The notes beneath the pieces were generated by a model that was given only the letters and a program-made list of their open reading frames with translations, was not told the DNA's origin and did no database searches. Below, piece by piece: positions 1 through 8,574 of a DNA stretch of 64,000 bases. Position 1 is the stretch's first letter. Every line of letters begins with the position of its first letter. Origin of the DNA: Streptoalloteichus tenebrarius (GTDB taxonomy: Bacteria > Actinomycetota > Actinomycetes > Mycobacteriales > Pseudonocardiaceae). Both the position numbers and the translations under genes were made by a program. The stretch lies in NCBI RefSeq assembly GCF_024171885.1, contig NZ_JAMTCP010000001.1, positions 62,001 to 126,000 of the forward strand, in the 5' to 3' direction.

Positions 1-108
1 CCGCGCCGGGATCGCGAGCGGGGCGGAAGGAAGTTGGCCTGGGACAACGGAAAGAACCGGCGCCGTCTCCTCTCCCTCTGGTCCCCCCTGATCGTCAGCC
101 GTGTTGTG

Positions 109-128
109 GGCAGGCTAGCCTCGCCTAA
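109..128. promoter_or_regulatory. Candidate iron box (IdeR/DmdR type) upstream of the first ABC operon
   Basis: The 19 bases at 110-128 agree with the IdeR/DmdR consensus at about 14 of 19 positions, including both AGG/CCT half-sites (AGGCTAGCC, CGCCTAA). It lies 70 bp before the first ABC gene and directly beside a TetR-type palindrome. A second, better box occupies the same position before the second ABC operon, which supports it. Binding is inferred from sequence only. Confidence 0.5.
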
Positions 129-130
129 TA

Positions 131-147
131 TGACTGTCAGTCGGTCA
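131..147. promoter_or_regulatory. Candidate TetR operator, copy 1
   Basis: TGACTG, five bases, then CGGTCA: one mismatch from the perfect TGACTG-N5-CAGTCA palindromes at 12565 and 13362. It sits three bases after the iron box and 51 bp before the ABC start codon. Sharing this architecture with the tetR/MFS intergenic site suggests that the TetR protein encoded at 12666 represses this operon. Confidence 0.6.
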
Positions 148-198
148 TTTTTGAACGGTGTTGCGGACAGGTAGTGAGCACCAGGACGAGGAAGGGCC

Positions 199-2034
199 AT
201 GACAACCACGCAGACGACCTCGATCGAGGTCCGGCCGGAGCAACCGCCGGAGCGGGAGCCAACCGGACCGGGCACGGGCGCCGAGGCGCCGCGCATGCTG
301 CCGATCGGCGCGGTGGCACAGATGCTGCGTCCGGTGCGACCGCACCTGCTCACCTGCGCCGTCTTCTCGGCGGTGGCGGCGGCGATGGGCATCGCCCCGT
401 TCGTCGCCGCGGCGGAGATCGCGCGCGTCGTGCTCGCCAGCCCCGACTTCCCCGCCGGCACGGTGTGGGCGTGGGCGGGCGTCGGAGCGGGAGGCGCGCT
501 GGCGCGCCTGCTCCTGCTCGGGCTCTCCACCCACGTCGGGCACACCGCTGACGCGGAGATGCTGCACCACCTGCGCGTGCGGATCGTCGGCCGGCTCGGC
601 GTCGTGCCGCTGGGCTGGTTCCGCGCCTCCGGCTCCGGTCAGGTCAAGAAGGCGATGACCGACGACCTGGAGGACATGCACGAGCTGTTCGCCCACGCGC
701 TGGGCGCGGTGGTCGGCGCCGGCACCGCGATGGTGGTCAGCTTCGGCTACCTCGTGTTCGTGGACTGGCGGATGGCCCTGGTGACCGTCGCCGTGCCCGT
801 GCTGGCGATGGTCGTCTACCGGATCACCATGCGGTCCTTGCCGGCCCACATGTCGCGCCTGATCGCCGCGGAGGGGCGCATCAGCACCGCGACGGTCGAG
901 TACGTCGACGGCATCGGCGTGGTCAAGGCGTTCGGCGGCACCGAGGGCCGGCTGCTGGACCGCTTCGGTGAGGCGATGAGCGAGTACGCCGAGGCCTACC
1001 GCGACTGGCTCGCCGGAACCCGCACCAGCGCGGCCGTGAACCGGGTGCTCAGCTCGGAGATGATGGTCCTGGCCGTGGTGGTGGCCGCCGGGCTGGGCTT
1101 CGTGGCCGCGGGCTGGCTCAGCGCGCCCGACCTGCTGCCGTTCCTGATCGTCGGTGTCGGGCTGCCCACCTCGTTCAGCCCGATGATGCACGGCGCCCAG
1201 GGCGTGCGGATGGCGCGCATGGCGGCCGGCCGGGTCCACGGCCTGCTGACGCGGGACTGCCTGCCCGAGCCCGCGCGCCCGCGGGAGCCGCACGGCCACC
1301 GCATCGAGTTCGACAGGGTGTCCTTCTCCTACGACGGCGCCACCAACGCCCTCACCGACATCAGCTTCGTGTGCGAACCGGGCACGGTCACGGCGCTGGT
1401 CGGCCCCTCCGGCGCGGGCAAGTCGACGTTGGCGAGCCTGGTGCCGCGGTTCTACGACGTGACCGACGGCGCGATCCGCGTCGGCGGCGTCGACATCCGC
1501 GAGATGTCCTCCAAGCGCCTGCTGTCGTCGATGTCGTTGGTGTTCCAGGACGTGGTGCTGTTGCGGGACACCGTCAAGGAGAACATCCGCATCGGTCGGC
1601 CCGACGCCACCGACGAGGAGGTCCGCGCGGCGGCCGAGGCCGCGCAGATCCACGAGGTGATCGAGCGGCTCCCCCAGGGCTACGACACCTTCCTCGACGG
1701 CGCCGCCGGCGGCGGGCTGTCCGGCGGCGAGCGGCAGCGGCTGACCATCGCCCGCGCGGTGCTCGCCAACGCCCCGATCGTCGTGCTGGACGAGGCCACC
1801 GCCTCGCTGGACCCGGACAGCGAGGCCGCGGTCCAGGACGCCCTCTCCCGGCTGGTCGCCGGCAAGACGGTGATCGTGATCGCGCACCGCCTGCACACCA
1901 TCGTCCAGGCCGACCAGATCGCCGTCCTCGACGGCGGCCGGCTCGCCGAGATCGGCACCCACCAGGAGCTCCTCGCGCACGACGGCCTGTACGCGCGGAT
2001 GTGGCGCGCCCAGCAGAACGGAGAGGCGGCATGA
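199..2034 (+). CDS. ABC transporter half-subunit, permease fused to ATPase (YbtP/IrtA-like)
   Basis: A 611-residue half-transporter with an N-terminal exporter-fold membrane domain (about residues 45-330) and a C-terminal ATPase. Walker A is GPSGAGKS at 402-409, the signature LSGGERQR begins near 507, and the Walker B region reads VVLDEATASLD, followed by the switch histidine in IAHRLH. The start has a GAAGGGCC ribosome site just upstream. Its stop overlaps the start of a second half-transporter (ATGA), so the two probably form a heterodimer. Closely similar to the protein at 13486. Among known families it resembles YbtP/IrtA, which import ferric siderophores despite an exporter fold; the nearby iron box fits that role. 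A drug or siderophore exporter is the alternative. Confidence 0.85.
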   Translation: MTTTQTTSIEVRPEQPPEREPTGPGTGAEAPRMLPIGAVAQMLRPVRPHLLTCAVFSAVAAAMGIAPFVAAAEIARVVLASPDFPAGTVWAWAGVGAGGALARLLLLGLSTHVGHTADAEMLHHLRVRIVGRLGVVPLGWFRASGSGQVKKAMTDDLEDMHELFAHALGAVVGAGTAMVVSFGYLVFVDWRMALVTVAVPVLAMVVYRITMRSLPAHMSRLIAAEGRISTATVEYVDGIGVVKAFGGTEGRLLDRFGEAMSEYAEAYRDWLAGTRTSAAVNRVLSSEMMVLAVVVAAGLGFVAAGWLSAPDLLPFLIVGVGLPTSFSPMMHGAQGVRMARMAAGRVHGLLTRDCLPEPARPREPHGHRIEFDRVSFSYDGATNALTDISFVCEPGTVTALVGPSGAGKSTLASLVPRFYDVTDGAIRVGGVDIREMSSKRLLSSMSLVFQDVVLLRDTVKENIRIGRPDATDEEVRAAAEAAQIHEVIERLPQGYDTFLDGAAGGGLSGGERQRLTIARAVLANAPIVVLDEATASLDPDSEAAVQDALSRLVAGKTVIVIAHRLHTIVQADQIAVLDGGRLAEIGTHQELLAHDGLYARMWRAQQNGEAA

Positions 2035-3764
2035 TCGGCAAGCTCTACCGCGTCTGGCCGCAGCCCGGCCCGCTGCTGCGCGTGTGGCTGCTGACCGGGG
2101 CCATGGCCGTGCTCCAGGGACTGCTGCTCGGTCTGCTGGTGCCGATCCTGCGCGCGCTCCTGCGCGCCGAGCCCGACTTCGCCGCCGCCACCCCGTGGCT
2201 GGTCACCGGCGCGGTCGGACTGCTCGTGTACGGAGCGCTCAGCGTGATCGTCATGCCGGTCACCTTCACGGCGCACATGGCGCTGGCGTCCCAGTTGCGG
2301 CAGCACCTGATGCGCCACGTGACCACGCTGCCGCTGGGCTGGTTCACCGGGCAGCGCAAGGGAAAGTTCGTCCGCACCGTCACCAACGTCACCGGGGTGC
2401 TCGCCCAGTTGACCGTCACCGTCGGGGCCGAGGCCCTCACCGGTGTGCTGGTGCCCGTCACGATCGTGGCGGTCACCTTCGTGGTCGACTGGCGGCTCGC
2501 CATCCCGTTGCTGGCCACCGTGCCGCTGGCGTTGCTCGCGTTGCGCCGTTCCTGGCGCACTACCGCGTCGGTCTCCGACGACATGGAGGTGGCCGCGAAC
2601 GAGGTCGCGGGCCGCGCCATCGAGTTCGGCCAGGCCCAGCCCGTCCTCCGCGCCGCCGGCCACGGCACCACGGGCACCGCGCGCATGCGGGAGGCGCTGG
2701 ACGACCACCGCGAGCGGTACCGCAGGGGCCTGCGCCGGATGCTGTTCCCCGACCTGTCCTACAGCGGCGTGGTCATGGCCGGGTACGCGGTCGTGCTCGT
2801 GCTCGCCGTGCAGTTCCTGCTCAACGGGAGCCTGGTCGCCGTCGACACCATCGCCCTGCTCGTCCTGGCCGTCCGCTTCGTCGAGCCCCTCGGCGGGACC
2901 ATCGACCACGCCTCGGGTCTCGGCGCGATGGACTACCTGGCCACGCGGGTGGAGAACCTCCAGCGCACGCCGACGCTGCCGCACAGCCCGAACCCGGTGC
3001 GCAGGGTCGAGGAGGCCAGCATCGAGTTCTCCCACGTGACCTTCTCCTACGGGGAGAAGCCCGCGCTGTCCGACGTGTCGTTCCGGTGCCCCGCCGGGAC
3101 GACCACCGCGCTCGTCGGGCCGTCGGGCTCGGGCAAGACCACGGTCACCCGGCTGGTGGCGCGGTTCTTCGACGTGGACTCGGGCAGCGTGCGGGTCGGC
3201 GGGGTCGACGTGCGGGAGTACGACCACCCCGCTCTCCTGTCGGACATCGCCATCGTGTTCCAGGACGTGTACCTGTTCGACACGACGATCGAGGAGAACC
3301 TCCGCCTGGCCAACCCGGACGCCACCCGGGAGGAGCTGGAGGCGGCGGCGCGCGCGGCCCGGCTCGACGAGGTCGTCGAGCGCCTGCCCGACGGCTGGAA
3401 CACCCGGGTGGGCGAGGGCGGCATGCAACTGTCGGGTGGTGAGCGCCAGCGGGTGTCGATCGCCAGGGCCTTCCTCAAGCGGGCGCGCATCGTGCTCATC
3501 GACGAGGCGGCCTCGGCGCTGGACCCGGAGAACGAGGGCGCGGTCAGCCAGGCGATCGTGAACCTGGCCAGGGACCCCCAGCGGACGGTGATCGTGATCG
3601 CGCACCGGCCGGCGACGCTGGCCGCCGCCGACCACGTCGTCGCCCTGGACGCGGGGCGGGTCACCGAGACCGGGAGCCCGACGGAGCTGCTGCGCACCGG
3701 CGGGACCTTCGCCCGCCTCTACAACCAGTACGAGCACGCCAGGAGCTGGCACGTGACGACGTAG
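2031..3764 (+). CDS. ABC transporter half-subunit, permease fused to ATPase (YbtQ/IrtB-like)
   Basis: A 577-residue partner of the preceding gene, starting inside its stop codon, so the pair is translationally coupled. The membrane domain (about residues 20-300) is followed by an ATPase with Walker A GPSGSGKT, signature LSGGERQR, Walker B VLIDEAASALD and a conserved IAHRP switch. An in-frame extension back to 1371 exists but would overlap almost half of the upstream gene, so the coupled ATG at 2031 was chosen. Very similar to the protein at 15309, showing that the whole two-gene operon is duplicated. Expected to form the second half of a heterodimeric siderophore or small-molecule transporter in the cytoplasmic membrane. 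Confidence 0.85.
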   Translation: MIGKLYRVWPQPGPLLRVWLLTGAMAVLQGLLLGLLVPILRALLRAEPDFAAATPWLVTGAVGLLVYGALSVIVMPVTFTAHMALASQLRQHLMRHVTTLPLGWFTGQRKGKFVRTVTNVTGVLAQLTVTVGAEALTGVLVPVTIVAVTFVVDWRLAIPLLATVPLALLALRRSWRTTASVSDDMEVAANEVAGRAIEFGQAQPVLRAAGHGTTGTARMREALDDHRERYRRGLRRMLFPDLSYSGVVMAGYAVVLVLAVQFLLNGSLVAVDTIALLVLAVRFVEPLGGTIDHASGLGAMDYLATRVENLQRTPTLPHSPNPVRRVEEASIEFSHVTFSYGEKPALSDVSFRCPAGTTTALVGPSGSGKTTVTRLVARFFDVDSGSVRVGGVDVREYDHPALLSDIAIVFQDVYLFDTTIEENLRLANPDATREELEAAARAARLDEVVERLPDGWNTRVGEGGMQLSGGERQRVSIARAFLKRARIVLIDEAASALDPENEGAVSQAIVNLARDPQRTVIVIAHRPATLAAADHVVALDAGRVTETGSPTELLRTGGTFARLYNQYEHARSWHVTT

Positions 3765-3835
3765 CCGGCGAGAGGGCCGAGGGAGAACCGGGACGCCGGG
3801 CCGTGACGCTGCACGTCGACAGAAAGAGACGACTG

Positions 3836-5425
3836 ATGGTCGAATCGCTGGGGAATGACCTGCTGACGGACGCCTCCGACTCCACCCACGTCGCTGTCCC
3901 GCCCGGCGCTGTCCCGCCCGGCGCGGTCCGGCCCGGCGACCCCCGGTACGAGGACCTCGCGCTCCGGCGCAGGAACGAGAGGTTCAGCCAGCGCCCCGAC
4001 TACTTCCAGGTGGTCCGGACGACCGAGGAGACGGTCGCGGCGGTCGCCGCGGCCGTCCGCGCCGGGCGGCGGATCGCGGTGCGCAGCGGCGGACACTCCA
4101 TGGAGAACTCCGTCGGCGAGCGGCCGGGCGGCGTCGTCATCGACATGTCCGCCATGAACGGCGTGTACCACGATCCCGCCCGGCGGGCGTTCGTCGTCGA
4201 GTCCGGGGCCACCCTGGGCGAGGTGTACCGGGTTCTCTACCTGACCTGGGGCGTCACGATCCCGGGCGGCTGGGGGCACTCGGTCTGCGTCGGCGGCCAC
4301 ATCCAGGGCGGGGGGTACGGGGTCCTGTCCCGCGCCCTCGGCTCCGTGGTCGACTACCTCGACGCGGTCGAGGTCGTGGTGGTCGACGCCACGGGCCAGG
4401 TCCGCGCGGTCCTGGCGACCAGGGACCCGTCCGACCCCCACCACGACCTGTGGTGGGCCCACACCGGCGGCGGGGGCGGCAACTTCGGCGTCGTCACCCG
4501 CTACTGGCTGCGCTCGCCGGAGGCCACCGGCGACGATCCGGCGTCGCTGTTGCCCCGACCGCCGGTGTCCCTGCTCAGCGGCGTGGTCGCGTGGTCGTGG
4601 CGGGACCTGCCGCGCGAGGCGTTCCACCGCCTGATGCGCAACCACGCCGACTGGCACGAGCGGAACAGTGATCCGGGCTGCCGCTACGCGTCCCTGGCGT
4701 CGCGGTTCGTGATCACGGGGCGCGGGGAGGAGGACCGCCCCGACGACATCGTGGTCGCGGCGATGCTGGACGGGGGATTGCCCGACGCCCGCTCGATGCT
4801 GGAGAGCTACCTCGACGCGATCGGGGAGGGCGTCGGTGGCGTGCGGCAGATCGGGGAGCCCACGCCGTGGCTCTACACGATGATGCCGCCGGTCCCCGAC
4901 GGCGACGCGCAGCGGGGCGCCGAGTACGACAGGTACAAGGGGAAGGCTGGTTACCTGCGCCGGGGCTTCTCGACGGCGCAGGTCGACACGATCTACGACT
5001 ACCTGACGTCCCCGCAGGCCAGGGTCGAACTCGCCCGGCTGTGGTTGCTGGCCTACGGCGGGCAGGTCAACGCCGTCGACCCGGCGGCCACCGCGCTGGC
5101 GCAGCGCGACTCGGTCCTCAAGGCGGTCTACATCGCCATCTGGTCCGACGAGGCGGACGACGAGACCAACCTCGACTGGATCCGCCGCTTCTACCGCGAC
5201 GTGTACGCCGACACCGGCGGCGTCCCGGTCCCCGGCGAGATCAGCGACGGCTCCTACATCAACTACCCGGACACCGATCTCGCCGACCCCCGGTGGAACA
5301 CCTCAGGCGTTCCGTGGCACTACCTGTACTACAAGGAGAACTACCCCCGTCTCCAACGCGTCAAGAAGCGCTGGGACCCGTTGAACATCTTCCGGCACAC
5401 GCTGTCCATCCAGCCGGCGGACTGA
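3836..5425 (+). CDS. FAD-linked oxidase, berberine-bridge type, paralogue 1
   Basis: A 529-residue flavoprotein with an N-terminal FAD-binding domain (RSGGHSMENS, His87 as the expected histidyl-FAD link) and a C-terminal BBE segment ending in WDPLNIFRHTLSIQP. An upstream GTG at 3803 is in frame, but the ATG at 3836 follows an AGAAAGAGACG ribosome site. Family members oxidise alcohols, sugars or phenolic rings in secondary metabolism. The canonical cysteine for the second flavin bond is Gly147 here, and a cysteine appears four residues later (Cys151), unlike the paralogue at 9692. The gene follows the ABC pair by 71 bp on the same strand and is probably cotranscribed. Its substrate cannot be read from the sequence. 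Confidence 0.8.
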   Translation: MVESLGNDLLTDASDSTHVAVPPGAVPPGAVRPGDPRYEDLALRRRNERFSQRPDYFQVVRTTEETVAAVAAAVRAGRRIAVRSGGHSMENSVGERPGGVVIDMSAMNGVYHDPARRAFVVESGATLGEVYRVLYLTWGVTIPGGWGHSVCVGGHIQGGGYGVLSRALGSVVDYLDAVEVVVVDATGQVRAVLATRDPSDPHHDLWWAHTGGGGGNFGVVTRYWLRSPEATGDDPASLLPRPPVSLLSGVVAWSWRDLPREAFHRLMRNHADWHERNSDPGCRYASLASRFVITGRGEEDRPDDIVVAAMLDGGLPDARSMLESYLDAIGEGVGGVRQIGEPTPWLYTMMPPVPDGDAQRGAEYDRYKGKAGYLRRGFSTAQVDTIYDYLTSPQARVELARLWLLAYGGQVNAVDPAATALAQRDSVLKAVYIAIWSDEADDETNLDWIRRFYRDVYADTGGVPVPGEISDGSYINYPDTDLADPRWNTSGVPWHYLYYKENYPRLQRVKKRWDPLNIFRHTLSIQPAD

Positions 5426-5481
5426 GACCAACGCGCGCGGCGGCGTGACACGGAGGGGAAAACCGCACGCTGCCAACGACA

Positions 5482-5515
5482 ACGCCACGGGGCGCCGAAG
5501 GGCGCCCCGTGGCGT
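5482..5515. terminator. Bidirectional hairpin terminator between convergent genes
   Basis: A perfect 15-bp stem (ACGCCACGGGGCGCC and its complement) around a GAAG tetraloop lies between the convergent oxidase (ending 5425) and glycosyltransferase (ending 5554). There is no long U-tract, as is common in actinomycetes. Confidence 0.75.
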
Positions 5516-5553
5516 AGGACGGAACGGTCGTGGTGGCGGCGCTCCGCCGCGAG

Positions 5554-6732
5554 TCATCTCCCGGCGAGTCGAGGGAGGATACCAGCGACCTCCTCGGGGG
5601 ACGGCATCGCGGCGATCTCCTCGGCGGCGCGGCGGGCGGCCACCCGGAACTCCCCGTCGTCCAGCAGGCGCCGCGCCGAGCCGGAGACCGACGACGCGGT
5701 GACCTCGTCGGGCAGCAGGCGCACCCCGACGCCCGCGGCCACCACCGCCTCGGCGTTGACGAACTGGTCGGCGCCCCGGGGGAGGACCAACTGCGGCACC
5801 GCCTGCCCCAACGCGCCGAGCATCGTCCCGGAGCCCGCGTGGTGCACGATGAGGTCGAGGTGCGGCAACAACTCGGCCTGCGGCACCCACGACTCGACGA
5901 CCACGTTGTCGGGCGCGTCCGCGAGCAGGGCCGTCGTCAGCTTCGGCCCCGTCGCCACCAGGACGTCCGCGTCCAGCGCCGCCACGCCGTGGACGATCTC
6001 CCTGAGCAGGTCGTCCGCCCCCTCCGCCCCCGCCTCGGTGCCCAGCGTCACGTACACCAGGGGCCGGCCGCGGTCCCTCGACCGGACCCACTCGGGCAGG
6101 GGCGCTGGCCGGGAGAACGGCACGGGGCGCAGCGCGAACCGGGTGGCCCTGGCCACGAAGTCCGGGTCCTGCATCGACGCGGGATAGATGTCCAGGTACG
6201 GGTGACCAAGCGGGTTCGGCTCCCGGAGGGACATGGCGAGCCCGAGTTCCTCGGCCACGGCGTCGACCCGGCGCACGTACTCGGGGGTGAGCACGTTCAG
6301 CGAGTGATGACTGAGCCCGTGGGCCACCGCCGGCGTCCCCGCGCGCGCCGCCGCCATCCCCGCGCCTACGCAGACCGAGTCGTAGACGACCAGATCAGGG
6401 TGGAACCGCGCCACAACGCGCCCAACGTCCTCGGCATAGCGACTCGGCAGCACCGAGCCGAAGGTCGCCGCGACGAACGTCTCCCACTGCGCGGGTGTCA
6501 GCTCGTCGTGGTTCGCCCGCTCGCCGAACAACTGGCGCCCCGCCTCCGCGAACGCCTCGGAGATCGGCGGCCCCGCCGGGATCGGCTCCACCCCGAGCCC
6601 GGACAGGTACGGGTGCAGGGACTCGTTGACCGCGAAACCCACGTGGTGACCGGCGCGCGCGGTGGCGACGGCGAGCGGTAGGAGAGGGAAGAAGTGGCCA
6701 TAGGTGGAAATGCTGGAGAAGAGGACGCGCAT
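5554..6732 (-). CDS. GT1-family (MGT-type) glycosyltransferase
   Basis: A 392-residue GT-B glycosyltransferase of the macrolide/antibiotic class. The N-terminal acceptor domain opens with FSSISTYGHFFPLLPLA, holding the conserved acceptor-side histidine. The C-terminal nucleotide-sugar domain has the signature HHAGSGTMLGALGQAVPQLV followed by PRGADQFVNAE. Start ATG with a GGAGGTGCG ribosome site. It is transcribed with the aminotransferase upstream (96-bp gap). Such enzymes either decorate a natural product or inactivate it for self-protection. The adjacent aminotransferase could supply an amino sugar or amino acid, but no sugar-biosynthesis genes are visible in the window. Confidence 0.85.
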   Translation of the reverse strand: MRVLFSSISTYGHFFPLLPLAVATARAGHHVGFAVNESLHPYLSGLGVEPIPAGPPISEAFAEAGRQLFGERANHDELTPAQWETFVAATFGSVLPSRYAEDVGRVVARFHPDLVVYDSVCVGAGMAAARAGTPAVAHGLSHHSLNVLTPEYVRRVDAVAEELGLAMSLREPNPLGHPYLDIYPASMQDPDFVARATRFALRPVPFSRPAPLPEWVRSRDRGRPLVYVTLGTEAGAEGADDLLREIVHGVAALDADVLVATGPKLTTALLADAPDNVVVESWVPQAELLPHLDLIVHHAGSGTMLGALGQAVPQLVLPRGADQFVNAEAVVAAGVGVRLLPDEVTASSVSGSARRLLDDGEFRVAARRAAEEIAAMPSPEEVAGILPRLAGR

Positions 6733-6828
6733 CGCACCTCCGAAGCCAGGTGACCGACGTTCCCCACGACGTCGTCGTCCGGAGAGGGCAGGACGCGGAC
6801 GCCGACGACCTGGAGGAGGGCAGGGGCC

Positions 6829-8400
6829 TCAGGACGGCAGCAGACGCTGGTCGTCCTGGTCGCGGAGCGCGGAGCACAGGGAACGCAGCGCCGCCTCCGT
6901 CCGCGCGATCTCGTCGTCGGTGATGTAGATCGACGGCGAGACGCGCAGGAACCGCGTCCCCGGTCCGGCCGGGAGCGCGCGGATGTGGTGTTCGCGCAAC
7001 AGGAACGCGGAGAGCAGGTAGCCGAACGTGCCGGACTGGGCCGCCTCCCTGATGCGCTCGGAGGCCGCGTCGCTCTGGTCCGCGACCTCGACCGACAGCA
7101 TGAGGCCGATGCCCCAGACCTCCTTGATGACGTCGGGGAAGTCGGCGCGGACGGCGTTGAGCGCCCCGGCCAGCCTCTCGCCGCGCTCCCGGACCATCCG
7201 GTAGGCCCGACCGCCGTCGGCCTCCAGCATCTCCAGCACCTTGAGGGCGATGGCGCCGGAGAAGCCGTCCTTGGCGAAGGTCGAGCTGTGGATCACCTCG
7301 AACTCCGGGCGGAACCGGTCCTGGCGCACCAGCGCGACCGAGTTCTTCGTGACGCCGCCCGCGATGATCTTGGCGAAGGTGTAGTAGTCGCCCCGCAGAC
7401 CCATGTGGGAGCTGCCGAGGAAGGTCCCGGTGCGGCCGAAGCCGCTCTGCACCTCGTCCACGATGACCGGGCAGCCGATGGCGGCGCACGCGTTCTGGAT
7501 CTCCCGCGCGAACTCCGGGGTCACCGGCTTCATGCCGGCGCCGCCGCGGACGGGCTCGACGAAGAACCCCGCGATGGTCGGGAGGTCCCGCGCGACCACC
7601 CGCACCACGTCGCCGTCGACCACGACGTCGAGCAGCGTGCGCCGCTCCTCCTCGATGATCTTGGCGAGGTCGTCGGGCTGGTCGGCGGGCACGAACCGGA
7701 CCGTCGCGGCCAACGCCGTGAACGGGGTCCGCCACTGCGCGTTCTGGGTGAGCTGGATGCTGCCGACCAACTTGCCGTGGAACGCGTTCTCCAGCGCGAG
7801 GAACACCGGTCGGGCGTTGGCCAGCCGCTCCGCGTTCTCCTGCTCGACGGCGGTCAGCAGGCTCGCGACGTCCTGGTGGGCGCCCGTGGGGACGTGCGGG
7901 CCCTCCGCCACCGACAGGCGCCCGCCCCCGGCCGCCGCCCTGACGGCGGCCACGTGCTCGTCGATCTCCGCGCGCAGCTCCGAGACGCGGCCCCGCCGCT
8001 CCAGCTCGGCGTGCTTCATGCAGATCTCGTTCGCCTCGGCGCCGGTGTTGGCGAAGATGGCCGAGTAGTACTGGTCCGTCCCCGTCTCCCGCCGGATGAT
8101 CCTGTTGATCTCGCTGGCGACCGCGTTGACGTGTGGCAGCACGGAAAGCTGCGCGTGGAACGGGACCCGCGCGTCCAGCACCGATTTCGCGTGTTCCACG
8201 ATCTCGTCGTTGTTGTGGCCGAAAAGCAGGGAGCCGAAACCGCACGCCAGGTCGAGGACGGGAACCTCCCGTCCGTTCTCGTCCCGGTAGTACAGTGTGT
8301 TCCCCTCGGCTCGGACGTATTCGACCGCCAGACCCATGCTGGCCAGCCACTGGTTCAGCGCGGAGTCGGCGAGGACGGGTGCGGGAGACGAAGCGCTCAT
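6829..8400 (-). CDS. Class III PLP-dependent aminotransferase
   Basis: A 523-residue fold-type I aminotransferase. It shows the class III hallmarks: the cofactor-binding aspartate in PVIVDEVQSGFGRTG and the Schiff-base lysine in FAKIIAGGVTKNS. A helical insertion around residues 140-190 makes it longer than ornithine-type enzymes (about 400-460) and closer to amine-forming aminotransferases of NRPS/PKS pathways. GAGAGGCAG precedes the ATG. It is divergent from the FAD monooxygenase at 8575 and heads a minus-strand pair with the glycosyltransferase. It probably places an amino group on a pathway intermediate; substrate unknown. Confidence 0.8.
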   Translation of the reverse strand: MSASSPAPVLADSALNQWLASMGLAVEYVRAEGNTLYYRDENGREVPVLDLACGFGSLLFGHNNDEIVEHAKSVLDARVPFHAQLSVLPHVNAVASEINRIIRRETGTDQYYSAIFANTGAEANEICMKHAELERRGRVSELRAEIDEHVAAVRAAAGGGRLSVAEGPHVPTGAHQDVASLLTAVEQENAERLANARPVFLALENAFHGKLVGSIQLTQNAQWRTPFTALAATVRFVPADQPDDLAKIIEEERRTLLDVVVDGDVVRVVARDLPTIAGFFVEPVRGGAGMKPVTPEFAREIQNACAAIGCPVIVDEVQSGFGRTGTFLGSSHMGLRGDYYTFAKIIAGGVTKNSVALVRQDRFRPEFEVIHSSTFAKDGFSGAIALKVLEMLEADGGRAYRMVRERGERLAGALNAVRADFPDVIKEVWGIGLMLSVEVADQSDAASERIREAAQSGTFGYLLSAFLLREHHIRALPAGPGTRFLRVSPSIYITDDEIARTEAALRSLCSALRDQDDQRLLPS

Positions 8401-8507
8401 TTCTGCCTCTCTCGTCCGGACGGGGGCGTGTGCCGGCGGGGGAGCGGTGCGTGGATGACCTTCATTAGAGACGCTCCCCGCCCCGGTCACAACGGGCTTA
8501 CATCGCG

Positions 8508-8519
8508 CGACATATGTCG
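8508..8519. promoter_or_regulatory. 12-bp perfect palindrome in a divergent promoter region
   Basis: CGACATATGTCG lies in the 174-bp gap between the divergent aminotransferase (start 8400) and FAD monooxygenase (start 8575). It differs from the TGACTG-N5-CAGTCA operator used elsewhere in the block, so it would answer to another regulator, if any. Confidence 0.3.
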
Positions 8520-8574
8520 GACTCGAACCATTGGCCATGTTGAGCCGCCATGACGGCCCTGCGAGGGTGAGGCC

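Noticed and set aside
145-1980. Long minus-strand ORF antisense to the first ABC gene
   Set aside because: A shadow of high GC in the third codon position: rich in Arg, His, Asp and Gly with no domain. The plus strand encodes a complete ABC half-transporter.
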